This document shows, one piece after another, positions 1 to 6,123 of a DNA stretch of 11,876 bases. This DNA is from Planctomycetota bacterium (GTDB taxonomy: Bacteria > Planctomycetota > Phycisphaerae > WQYP01): contig JAKAZF010000029.1 in NCBI GenBank assembly GCA_021826605.1, positions 1 through 11,876 of the forward strand, given 5' to 3'. The notes under the pieces are model-generated. The model saw only the letters and a program-made list of their open reading frames with translations. It did not search any database and was not told where the DNA came from. Position numbers and translations under genes: made by a program. The first letter of the stretch is position 1; each line of letters opens with the position of its first letter.

Positions 1-85
1 CGGTCAGCGGGCAGGTTCACCAAACAAGCAAAGCAGTTGCATTGGAAATATTTCATTGACATAGCGGCTTTCAACAAATGTTGAA
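1..85. repeat. 85-bp direct repeat, left copy
   Basis: This stretch is identical, base for base, to 2651-2735 (offset 2650). Beyond base 85 the two copies diverge, but scattered identity continues to about base 103 (for example ATTGG and TGAA at the same offset). The copies therefore look like two members of an older repeat and not an exact recent duplication. The unit contains a perfect palindrome GAAATATTTC (45-54) and an inverted repeat TTCAACA / TGTTGAA around a central AA (70-85). The copy starts exactly at window base 1, so its true left limit is unknown. It may also mark a contig edge that broke at a repeat. Confidence 0.95.
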
Positions 86-107
86 GGATGGAAATTGGGT
101 GAAATAG

Positions 108-296
108 ATGAATCCAAATTCCTCGGCCGCACTCCTGCCGCCAACCAAAGTTGCTGATATATTGGTTTGCGTAAACGGACATTATATGCCTGTTTATGCA
201 AAGTTATTTCCGGAGCCGCGCATGGCAACAGCCTTGCGTGAATCTTGGATCCGTTACGGTGTCGCCGGCTTGCGGATTGCTTTCACCAGCGAGTAA
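108..296 (+). CDS. Possible small hypothetical protein (62 aa), doubtful
   Basis: An ATG-started frame of 62 codons lies between the left direct repeat and the toxin remnant. I recognise no family. Its C-terminal part (RESWIRYGVAGLRIAFTSE) looks protein-like, but the Shine-Dalgarno site is weak (GGTGA about 7 bases upstream). A complete AbiE-type operon would carry an antitoxin gene directly upstream of the toxin at 406. This frame and the following 110 bases show no AbiEi motifs in any plus-strand frame. It may be a degraded remnant of whatever once preceded that toxin, or non-coding. Apart from this frame, I see nothing else in 86-405 except the ribosome binding site at 394-398. Confidence 0.2.
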   Translation: MNPNSSAALLPPTKVADILVCVNGHYMPVYAKLFPEPRMATALRESWIRYGVAGLRIAFTSE

Positions 297-405
297 AGCG
301 ACATGCCGAACGGCTTGAGCCGGTGCGGCCGGGTCAGCCGTTTAATCACGCCGGTGAGAATCGCAGATGGTGATTACCTATCAACGCGTCGGTGGAGGTT
401 GAAAG

Positions 406-792
406 TTGATCCCGCAAGCCCACGTTATCGCATGGCGGGCCACAGCACCGTGGCCGGACGACGCACAGGTAGAGCAATATCTCGTACTTTCACGTGCGGT
501 CGTAGAGTTATTCGGTGACGGCGATCTATCAAATCTCGTTGCCTTGCGCGGTGGCACGGCATTAAATAAACTGTTCCTCTCGCCCGGAGTTCGCTATTCC
601 GAAGACATTGACCTCGTACAGACGAATCCGGGCGCTGTCGGCTCGTTGATTGATGCAATTCGGGCCAAACTTGATCCGTGGCTTGGAAGGCCGAAACAAG
701 AAAGGGCTGAAGAGCACTTTTCGCCGTCCTGCCGTTTCCGGGTCAAATGCTACGATTTTGCCACGCCCGCATTCACGGTGGCGTGTTGTTGA
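406..792 (+). pseudogene. Truncated AbiEii/nucleotidyltransferase-type toxin remnant
   Basis: The first ~97 residues read as a classic AbiEii-family nucleotidyltransferase N-terminus. They include a start like MIPQAHVIAWR, then PWPDDAQVEQ, the motif I GGT-A-L-N-K (residues 49-55) and the metal-binding YSEDID motif (64-69), then DAIRAKLDPWLG. The start is TTG at 406, chosen because GGAGG (394-398) lies 7 bases upstream and because family members begin with this MIPQA-like sequence. After about residue 97 the match stops and the frame ends at 128 aa. Family members are usually well over twice that length and carry a C-terminal helical domain, which is missing here. The 3' end runs 20 bases into the end of the convergent intact toxin gene, so the missing half was probably lost in the rearrangement that placed that gene here. 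Frames +2 and +3 after the break do not restore the family sequence, so deletion is more likely than a single frameshift. Confidence 0.75.
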
Positions 793-1816
793 TCGCCGAT
801 TCAATTTTATTCAGGGCGGCAATAATTTTCTCGAAGGCAGGAAAAGCACCAAAAATCATTTCCCGCATGTTTTCATAATCGCGCCGCAGTTCATCGAGTC
901 GCCCTTCCGGTGGAACCAGGCGTAGTGAACCGGGGCGGGCTTTTGCATATTGGGCGGCAGCAGATGCGAAGAAAACGATTTTGTGTGCGGCAACTTGAAG
1001 CAGCAATTCTGTGTTTTTCATTGCGTTACGGCCGACGTCCTGCTCATACATGCAAACCAAATCATAATAATGGCGTGATTGACGGCCACACATAACCTTA
1101 TCAGTCGGAGCGTGGTGCCAAGCATGCAGGATGGTCGCTTTCTCCCAGAAGGTGCGCTCGGCGGCCAAAGCACGCACAGTACATGCCGGCGACGGAAAGA
1201 GAGCCGGAAAATCCTCCGCGGCATAGGGTGTTACCGTCCCTTCAGTCGCCGGCCAATGATCCGAGCGGGCACCGATTTCCAAACGGACAACGGAATGAAT
1301 GTAGGCGGGACCACCGGATGTTGCCCCTATATCACTGTTGGGGTAGTGAAACAGCAAGGTCTGGTGATTGGAATCCTCGACCGCATTATCCAAAGACCAC
1401 GTTTTTCCGGCAGCCTGCCCGAGTGAGGTTTCGAACGCCCCGCGAAGCTCAGGAAGCAGTGAATCTTCGATGAACTGCCGACAGGCTACGGTAAGCGCGT
1501 GCAGTTGTTTTTGTCGCTGCTTGCCGGTTTTAGCGGCTGCAGGATCAGAATCGTCGCCAAATCCTAAATCACGTCGGTTGACGGATATGTCGATATCCTC
1601 TGAAAAACGCTCAATGACCTTGAAGACCTTGGCCAGCGAGGTGCCTCCCTTGAAGAGCAACCCTGCCGGTGGGCGCTTCAGCGTAAACAACCGTTTGAGA
1701 GTCCAGCAAACCCAGAAATCCTTCTCGATGATGGACGGACTCAAGCCGCGATGGGCCGCCACGGCGCGGAACAAATCGGCTCGATCTTCCGGGGAACGCT
1801 TAGCGAAGTCATCCAT
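773..1816 (-). CDS. AbiEii-type nucleotidyltransferase toxin (type IV TA)
   Basis: This 347-aa protein is the toxin half of an AbiE-like toxin-antitoxin system. The family has a DNA polymerase beta-like nucleotidyltransferase fold, and studied relatives (MenT) add nucleotides to the tRNA acceptor end; AbiEii stops growth or aborts phage infection. Motifs visible: FKGGTSLAK (55-63, motif I), FSEDIDIS (71-78, metal-binding acidic pair), RLEIGAR (178-184), ERTFWEKATILH (220-231) and RHYYDL (248-253), all in the expected order. Length and C-terminus look complete. The ATG at 1816 follows GAGG by 7 bases and lies 10 bases after the antitoxin stop codon, so the two genes are co-transcribed with the antitoxin first. 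It belongs to a different AbiEii subfamily from the truncated plus-strand toxin it converges on, since the sequences share little beyond the GGT and EDID motifs. Confidence 0.9.
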   Translation of the reverse strand: MDDFAKRSPEDRADLFRAVAAHRGLSPSIIEKDFWVCWTLKRLFTLKRPPAGLLFKGGTSLAKVFKVIERFSEDIDISVNRRDLGFGDDSDPAAAKTGKQRQKQLHALTVACRQFIEDSLLPELRGAFETSLGQAAGKTWSLDNAVEDSNHQTLLFHYPNSDIGATSGGPAYIHSVVRLEIGARSDHWPATEGTVTPYAAEDFPALFPSPACTVRALAAERTFWEKATILHAWHHAPTDKVMCGRQSRHYYDLVCMYEQDVGRNAMKNTELLLQVAAHKIVFFASAAAQYAKARPGSLRLVPPEGRLDELRRDYENMREMIFGAFPAFEKIIAALNKIESAINNTPP

Positions 1817-1826
1817 GTGCGGCCTC

Positions 1827-2441
1827 TTACTTTACCTCAGGGCGTGATAGCTGGCGGACGATGGCGGCTATCCAATCGGCGGTGTAGCGGGCGTCTCTCA
1901 ACAGCGATTCTTTATCTCGCGGACTGATTGCTGCTCTAAGTAGACCTACAACCTGCGCGTCGACGGCGGGTTTCCCAATGTACCGCAAGGCTTGGAAGAC
2001 CAAGGCGCTGGTTGGACTGCCGAGAGGCAGTTCCTTCGGGGCCACGTGTCTGATCTCCAATTCCATCTTTTTTCCTATGCGGACTCGCCGGGATCGTCCG
2101 TCACTTAAATAGACGAATTTGGCGGGTACCTGGGTGGACAGGCCAAAAATATTGGCGGCGGCTGCACCCGAGGGTATCATCCGGCTTCCAGTCCGGCGAC
2201 CAACGGCTTGGGCGATCTGATCCACATCGGGCGTCAGCGTAATTCCCAGCTTGGCATTGACTCGGGGGTAATAATAGAGGCCTCGGGCCAGACGTTGTAA
2301 ATCGCCGGATCGAACCAGGCGGGAAAAAGCCTGGTCGGTGGCGTAGCGTGATCCCATATCAAGGAAGTCTTTCGGGGTGAAAATAGCGCCCCGGCCGCCT
2401 GACCGAATACGCTTAAGAATCATTTTTTTCAGGGCATCCAT
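1827..2441 (-). CDS. AbiEi-type antitoxin (DUF6088-like, winged-helix)
   Basis: This is a 204-aa antitoxin and probable autorepressor paired with the AbiEii toxin downstream. The N-terminal ~60 residues form the winged-helix signature: LKKMILKRI, FTPKDFLDMGSR (21-32), then FSRLVRSGDLQRLARGLYYYP. The central region has GSRMIPSGAAAANIFGLSTQVPAK (85-108) and YLSDG, which is typical of DUF6088/AbiEi proteins. The frame is open back to 2615. I place the start at ATG 2441 because AAGGA sits 7 bases upstream, homologues begin at this point, and a good promoter (2472-2500) lies inside the longer version. In characterised AbiE systems the antitoxin represses its own operon by binding repeats in the promoter and neutralises the toxin without a stable protein complex; the same is inferred here. 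Confidence 0.88.
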   Translation of the reverse strand: MDALKKMILKRIRSGGRGAIFTPKDFLDMGSRYATDQAFSRLVRSGDLQRLARGLYYYPRVNAKLGITLTPDVDQIAQAVGRRTGSRMIPSGAAAANIFGLSTQVPAKFVYLSDGRSRRVRIGKKMELEIRHVAPKELPLGSPTSALVFQALRYIGKPAVDAQVVGLLRAAISPRDKESLLRDARYTADWIAAIVRQLSRPEVK

Positions 2442-2471
2442 AAAGCCGTCCTTGTCAGAAAAGTGTATACG

Positions 2472-2500
2472 TTTATCTGACGGATTGCAACTTGTGTCAA
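2472..2500 (-). promoter_or_regulatory. Promoter of the abiEi-abiEii operon
   Basis: On the minus strand, a perfect -35 TTGACA (2500-2495) is followed by a 17-bp spacer and GATAAA (2477-2472, 4 of 6 matches to the -10 consensus). The predicted transcript starts about 25 bases upstream of the chosen antitoxin ATG at 2441. A second TTGACA copy lies 15 bp further upstream, within the tandem repeat. Confidence 0.6.
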
Positions 2501-2522
2501 AATTTATTGTGTCAAAATTTAT
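2493..2522. repeat. 15-bp tandem duplication over the TA promoter -35 region
   Basis: TGTGTCAAAATTTAT occurs twice, head to tail, at 2493-2507 and 2508-2522. On the minus strand each copy carries TTTTGACACA, so the -35 hexamer is duplicated. It may be the operator for the winged-helix antitoxin, whose characterised relatives bind repeated promoter sites. It could also be a simple slippage duplication. Confidence 0.85.
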
Positions 2523-2553
2523 AGTTGAAATCGGGGGGCGACGGAATTTGTCC

Positions 2554-2567
2554 CGACCAAATGGTCG
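2554..2567. repeat. Small palindrome CGACCA-AA-TGGTCG
   Basis: Six-base perfect arms flank a central AA in the 128-bp gap between the antitoxin promoter and the right direct repeat. It has the same layout (CA-AA-TG core) as the palindrome at the end of the direct repeat, although the outer arms differ. I see no gene in 2523-2650. Confidence 0.5.
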
Positions 2568-2650
2568 TGCGGAGAAACCCCACAGGACCGCCAGCTCTGC
2601 CGCCGGGGAACGCAACGGATGAGCAGTCGATATTTCAGGTATTGCAGCGG

Positions 2651-2735
2651 CGGTCAGCGGGCAGGTTCACCAAACAAGCAAAGCAGTTGCATTGGAAATA
2701 TTTCATTGACATAGCGGCTTTCAACAAATGTTGAA
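2651..2735. repeat. 85-bp direct repeat, right copy
   Basis: This is the second identical copy of the repeat at 1-85. Here the terminal palindrome is longer: arms GCTTTCAACA and TGTTGAAAGC flank a central AA (2717-2738), giving ten perfect pairs against seven in the left copy. The two copies bracket the whole toxin-antitoxin block, which starts upstream of the antitoxin promoter and includes the plus-strand toxin remnant. Recombination between them would remove exactly 2650 bp. No integrase or transposase gene lies between them. Confidence 0.95.
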
Positions 2736-2842
2736 AGCATGTTATTGGATGAAGGAATATTTTGACGTCATTGCCCCGTTAGAGAGTCGTTCGGCGGGAT
2801 CGCTACCTGCCTCCGGGCGCGTCCACGTTTCACGTGCGGTCG

Positions 2843-2888
2843 TATAATCACACGGACAGGTTCGTACACTGCGCTGCATGGCTATAAT
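2843..2888 (+). promoter_or_regulatory. Two candidate -10 boxes for the SOUL lipoprotein gene
   Basis: Perfect TATAAT hexamers occur at 2843-2848 and 2883-2888, 69 and 29 bases upstream of the chosen ATG at 2917. Neither has a convincing -35 at 16-18 bp, so the assignment is tentative. The second box would lie inside the gene if translation began at 2878, which argues for the downstream start. Confidence 0.35.
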
Positions 2889-2916
2889 AATCGGTATCCA
2901 AAAGCTTGGAGTAGCT

Positions 2917-3639
2917 ATGATTATAGAATTAATGCAAAAACTTGGGGCCGGCGTCACGCAATCGGCAAGTGCGGCGGTTGTCGCCAGTGGAGGTGCGGCT
3001 TTACTACTTGGTGGGTGTGCCTCTTCGTCGCTGTCGTCAGGTGCCTCCACCAAGGCCTCCTATCCGGCACCATCGTGGGTGGCAGGGCCATCGGCACCGT
3101 TGCCGGAAGGATTCCCCGCCCCCGGCCCGATCGGCGAGGTAATTATTAAGAAATATCCGGCGTGTCGCATTGCCATGACGAAGCGCAGCGCGGGCACCAG
3201 CGGCAGCGGAGAGTTATTTATGCCGCTGTTTCGGCATATTGAATCGAACGATATTGCGATGAGCTCACCTGTGGTGATGACATATAACAAAGACGCCAGC
3301 GGTAATGAAGCCATGGCATCGATGGCCTTTGTTTATGGCAAACCCAGTATTGGCCAGGATGGTGTCGAGGGAAAGGTGACTGTGGAGAATCAGCCGCCGA
3401 TGCTGGTGGCCAGTATTGGCGTGCGCGGCCAATATACGGCGGGACGTTTTGAACGGGCGGAGAAAAAAGTGGTGCAATGGCTCGCGGCGCACGCCAGCCA
3501 ATATAAGGCGGACGGCGACGCCCGATATCTGGCTTATAACAGTCCGTTTGTGCTGCCCTGGCTTAAGTATGGCGAGGTTCAGATTCCCGTAACGGAAGTT
3601 TTAAACACCACACAATCCATAGGAAAAAATGGAAAATAG
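2917..3639 (+). CDS. SOUL/heme-binding-family lipoprotein
   Basis: This 240-aa protein has a lipoprotein signal: a short hydrophobic stretch followed by the lipobox LLGGC, with Cys34 as the predicted lipidated residue. The mature part matches the SOUL/heme-binding fold: GEVIIKKYPA, FMPLFRHIESNDIAMSSPVVMTY, MASMAFVYG, PPMLVASIGVRG, and DARYLAYNSPFVLPWLKYGEVQIPV at the end. SOUL proteins bind haem or porphyrin loosely, and the role of bacterial lipoprotein versions is largely unknown. The frame opens at ATG 2878, but I choose ATG 2917 because GGAG (2908-2911) lies 5 bases upstream and the longer version adds residues before the signal peptide. It would be membrane-anchored in the periplasm or at the outer membrane. 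Its stop is 9 bp from that of dabA, which runs the opposite way, with no room for a standard terminator. Confidence 0.8.
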   Translation: MIIELMQKLGAGVTQSASAAVVASGGAALLLGGCASSSLSSGASTKASYPAPSWVAGPSAPLPEGFPAPGPIGEVIIKKYPACRIAMTKRSAGTSGSGELFMPLFRHIESNDIAMSSPVVMTYNKDASGNEAMASMAFVYGKPSIGQDGVEGKVTVENQPPMLVASIGVRGQYTAGRFERAEKKVVQWLAAHASQYKADGDARYLAYNSPFVLPWLKYGEVQIPVTEVLNTTQSIGKNGK

Positions 3640-3648
3640 GGGCAGCCT

Positions 3649-6099
3649 TCACGCTCGAACCCACTGACGCTTCGGGTGGTAGCGATAAAACTTATGCTCG
3701 TCCGTGTCACCCAGTGCGATCAGACTAATCCATTGATTTTCCAATAAGGTCTCCACCAATGGATGTTGGCCGATAACCTGCGTTATTTTGTCGCGGGGCG
3801 CTGCGATAATTGCCAGAAGTCGCAGCGGATCGTGTCGCCATTTAACACCATCATGGAGCGATTCGATCGGTAATCCGACCCGCAAATCTCCGGCATTACC
3901 TGAACAGACGCCGTGGAGTCCAACCACGTTATGAATGGTTTTGGAACCCGCACCCCATTTGCCGGTGCATACGGTGGAGGCGTAGTACTGCATGTTGATC
4001 CAGTGGGCGACCACCAGCGGCGCTGTCATGATGAGCGTCAATATCGATGAGTCTTCATCGCGTTGCCATTGGTAATCGTGAAGAAACGCGCGGCCCTCAA
4101 GATTAAGTCCACGGGTTAGCCGACGTGGGGCAGCTATGAATGCTGCGTTGCCGGCCAAACCCCATTCCGGGCGCACTTGCGCCCAATCATTGGCTCGTTG
4201 CACCGCAGCCCGCTTGGCCGTCGCCGCTGTCTGATCGACCGGCTCACCTTCAAGCAGCGCTTTTTCCGCCCGCACTATTTCCCCGGCACGCTGTAATTGT
4301 TCCCGTAAGCCGGCCAAATCCGCCTGATGACTGGTTGGAATACGCTCTGCATCAAAAATACTAATTTCATCCGTAGTTGTATTGTGTTCGCCCGCCACAA
4401 ACCAGGTATCCTCCGGAACACACAGTCCGCCAGCGGCCAAGCCTGCCCGCACGGCGAGCTTATTAAGCACGGCTGCGGCAACTCTTGCATTGGGGCCGCC
4501 GGCGTGGCCGCCGCATGCGCCACAATCTAAACTGGCGTGGTATGGATTATTGGTGGTCTGGGTGCCATGTCCGCAGAATAACACAAGTCGCGCAAGTTTT
4601 TTGCCAAGCCCCATTTTATTCAGCGACTGTCGGGCCAGGGCGATCTGATCCTGGAGCGAAAAGTGCGGATGCGAATCACTGATATCGGGTTGGAATGGCG
4701 CCTCCTTTTTCTCCGGCGATTGGACGATGCCGTCGCGTACTAATTTCCCGCCATAACCCAACCCCAGCATCTCGACAAAATTCAATGATGAAACCCCGTA
4801 GGCGGTCAGTTGCGACCATCCGGCTGAAAATTCTCGGCTGCCACGCAGGTCTGAGGAGAGTTGTTGAGATATTGCTTTGTCCCCGCCCACCAACTCGCCG
4901 ACTTGATATCGCGAAGTTAGCAGCACGGGATATTGAGCGGTGCTATGCTCATCACCCAGACGCGAATAGCGCACAGGGAATCCGAAAAAGCCGGCAAACC
5001 CGACGGTCTCAATGGCCACCGCGACCTGCTCAATCGCCCGCCGCATGCGTTCAGACCGCACATCAATACAAAATACACACTGGGCCGATGGTCGTGGCTC
5101 ATGGGTGATATTCAAATTGTCATCGGCCAGACGCTCACGGAGATCTGTGGTTAAATGTCGCTCAAAAGATATTTCATGGGCTTCAAGCCAAAGCTCAAAA
5201 TGCCCGGCGTGCCGCGGATGATGACTCTCCGGCGAGAAATTCCACGGCGATATCACAGCTTGTGTGCCCAGGTGATTTAATGCGGCGGCCTCATAAATGA
5301 CTCGAATGGTAAGCAGGTCAAAGAGAGGATTGTCTTCTGGCGGCATGGAATTATGCCAGCTATGAAGCCTCAAATGACTCGCCCAACCGATGTGGTCCAA
5401 CAAAATGCGATAAAAATAGTCCGCAAGCAGGTGCTGGGGAACAGCGATTATTTCAAGTGAACGCGCCAATGCCTCGGATGGATGCTGGGGCATGGTTTTT
5501 ATTAATGCGCGGCATGCCTTCAACCCGGCGATTTCCGGCATGCGGTCTACTTCAGCCATCTCCCGCCAGGCAGCGAAAAATCTTTTGGAATGATCCACCA
5601 TGTTCCAGGCGGCTTGACCGCGATCAAAGTAGCTGCTGCACCATAACGCAATGTGTTCCAGCAGCGCCTGCCGCAGACCCTCCGGCAGCCGAGCAAAAAT
5701 GGTTGATGGATAAGGCGGACCGATGCGTTGAGTATCGAGCGGTTCTCCATCGGGCGACGCTGTGGCGTGATCGCTGGTCTCAATCGCCTTGATCGCGGAT
5801 TGGGCATCAGAAAAGCCGGTGGGGCAGCCTCGGGCCGTGCCGCGCTCGAGCGCCTGACGCACATCGGCGAGGCAAATTTCACCAGTGCGCAGCTTTTGGG
5901 CATAATAGCTTTCCGGCATATACATGCGCTCCCCGGTGGCGATCTCCATCGTCTGGAGCGCATCAGAAAACCGTTGAGAAATAAACCCCCACATCGGGTT
6001 CACGGCTACAAAACCGTCCAGTGGCCAGACCGGTGCGATCTTTTCAAACACGTTTCCCACTATTTCATTAATAGACTTTGAGTTCATGCTGCTGCTCAC
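3649..6099 (-). CDS. DabA, inorganic carbon accumulation protein (DUF2309)
   Basis: DabA is the zinc-bearing subunit of the DAB complex. It is a beta-carbonic-anhydrase-like protein that hydrates CO2 to bicarbonate in one direction, driven by the ion gradient through DabB at the cytoplasmic membrane. The 816-aa length is normal. The zinc-site residues are present at the expected spacing: Cys344 and Asp346 in CVFCIDVRSE, His511 in LFCGHGT, and Cys526 in LDCGACGGHAGG. These correspond to Cys351, Asp353, His524 and Cys539 of the characterised Halothiobacillus protein. WPLDGFVAVNPMWG near the N-terminus and NVVGLHGVCSGNAGDLRVGLP near the C-terminus are also family signatures. The start is taken as GTG 6099, with AAAGGG 10 bases upstream; an ATG four codons later (6087) is a weaker alternative. 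It lies 24 bp downstream of dabB, so the two form one operon. Confidence 0.95.
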   Translation of the reverse strand: MSSSMNSKSINEIVGNVFEKIAPVWPLDGFVAVNPMWGFISQRFSDALQTMEIATGERMYMPESYYAQKLRTGEICLADVRQALERGTARGCPTGFSDAQSAIKAIETSDHATASPDGEPLDTQRIGPPYPSTIFARLPEGLRQALLEHIALWCSSYFDRGQAAWNMVDHSKRFFAAWREMAEVDRMPEIAGLKACRALIKTMPQHPSEALARSLEIIAVPQHLLADYFYRILLDHIGWASHLRLHSWHNSMPPEDNPLFDLLTIRVIYEAAALNHLGTQAVISPWNFSPESHHPRHAGHFELWLEAHEISFERHLTTDLRERLADDNLNITHEPRPSAQCVFCIDVRSERMRRAIEQVAVAIETVGFAGFFGFPVRYSRLGDEHSTAQYPVLLTSRYQVGELVGGDKAISQQLSSDLRGSREFSAGWSQLTAYGVSSLNFVEMLGLGYGGKLVRDGIVQSPEKKEAPFQPDISDSHPHFSLQDQIALARQSLNKMGLGKKLARLVLFCGHGTQTTNNPYHASLDCGACGGHAGGPNARVAAAVLNKLAVRAGLAAGGLCVPEDTWFVAGEHNTTTDEISIFDAERIPTSHQADLAGLREQLQRAGEIVRAEKALLEGEPVDQTAATAKRAAVQRANDWAQVRPEWGLAGNAAFIAAPRRLTRGLNLEGRAFLHDYQWQRDEDSSILTLIMTAPLVVAHWINMQYYASTVCTGKWGAGSKTIHNVVGLHGVCSGNAGDLRVGLPIESLHDGVKWRHDPLRLLAIIAAPRDKITQVIGQHPLVETLLENQWISLIALGDTDEHKFYRYHPKRQWVRA

Positions 6100-6123
6100 G
6101 GATTGACCGCCCTTTCTTCAAAT

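Noticed and set aside
488..504. Similarity of the CACGTGCGGT stretch to the end region of group II introns
   Set aside because: Only about ten bases match from memory. There is no intron domain V hairpin and no reverse-transcriptase gene nearby.
650..925. Plus-strand frame at 650-925 as the frameshifted remainder of the toxin remnant
   Set aside because: Its translation has no AbiEii-family motifs after the break, and most of it is the antisense of the intact toxin's C-terminus.
1827..2615. Longer antitoxin starting at ATG 2615 (262 aa)
   Set aside because: The added 58 residues have no family similarity, include the translated tandem repeat, and would contain the promoter and the ribosome binding site of the shorter form.
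1..2735. Direct repeats as integron attC sites around a gene cassette
   Set aside because: Toxin-antitoxin genes are common integron cargo, but the repeat lacks the paired RYYYAAC/GTTRRRY ends and does not fold end to end. Its palindromes are short and internal.
2720..2735. Palindrome at the end of the right repeat as a transcription terminator
   Set aside because: The arms are AT-rich with a two-base centre, and no T-run follows on either strand.
2878..2916. Start of the SOUL lipoprotein at ATG 2878
   Set aside because: There is no ribosome binding site before it, and the extra 13 residues precede a normal signal peptide. GGAG at 2908-2911 supports 2917.
4140..5221. Several plus-strand open frames opposite dabA
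   Set aside because: They are antisense shadows of a well-conserved coding gene, with no family features or ribosome binding sites.
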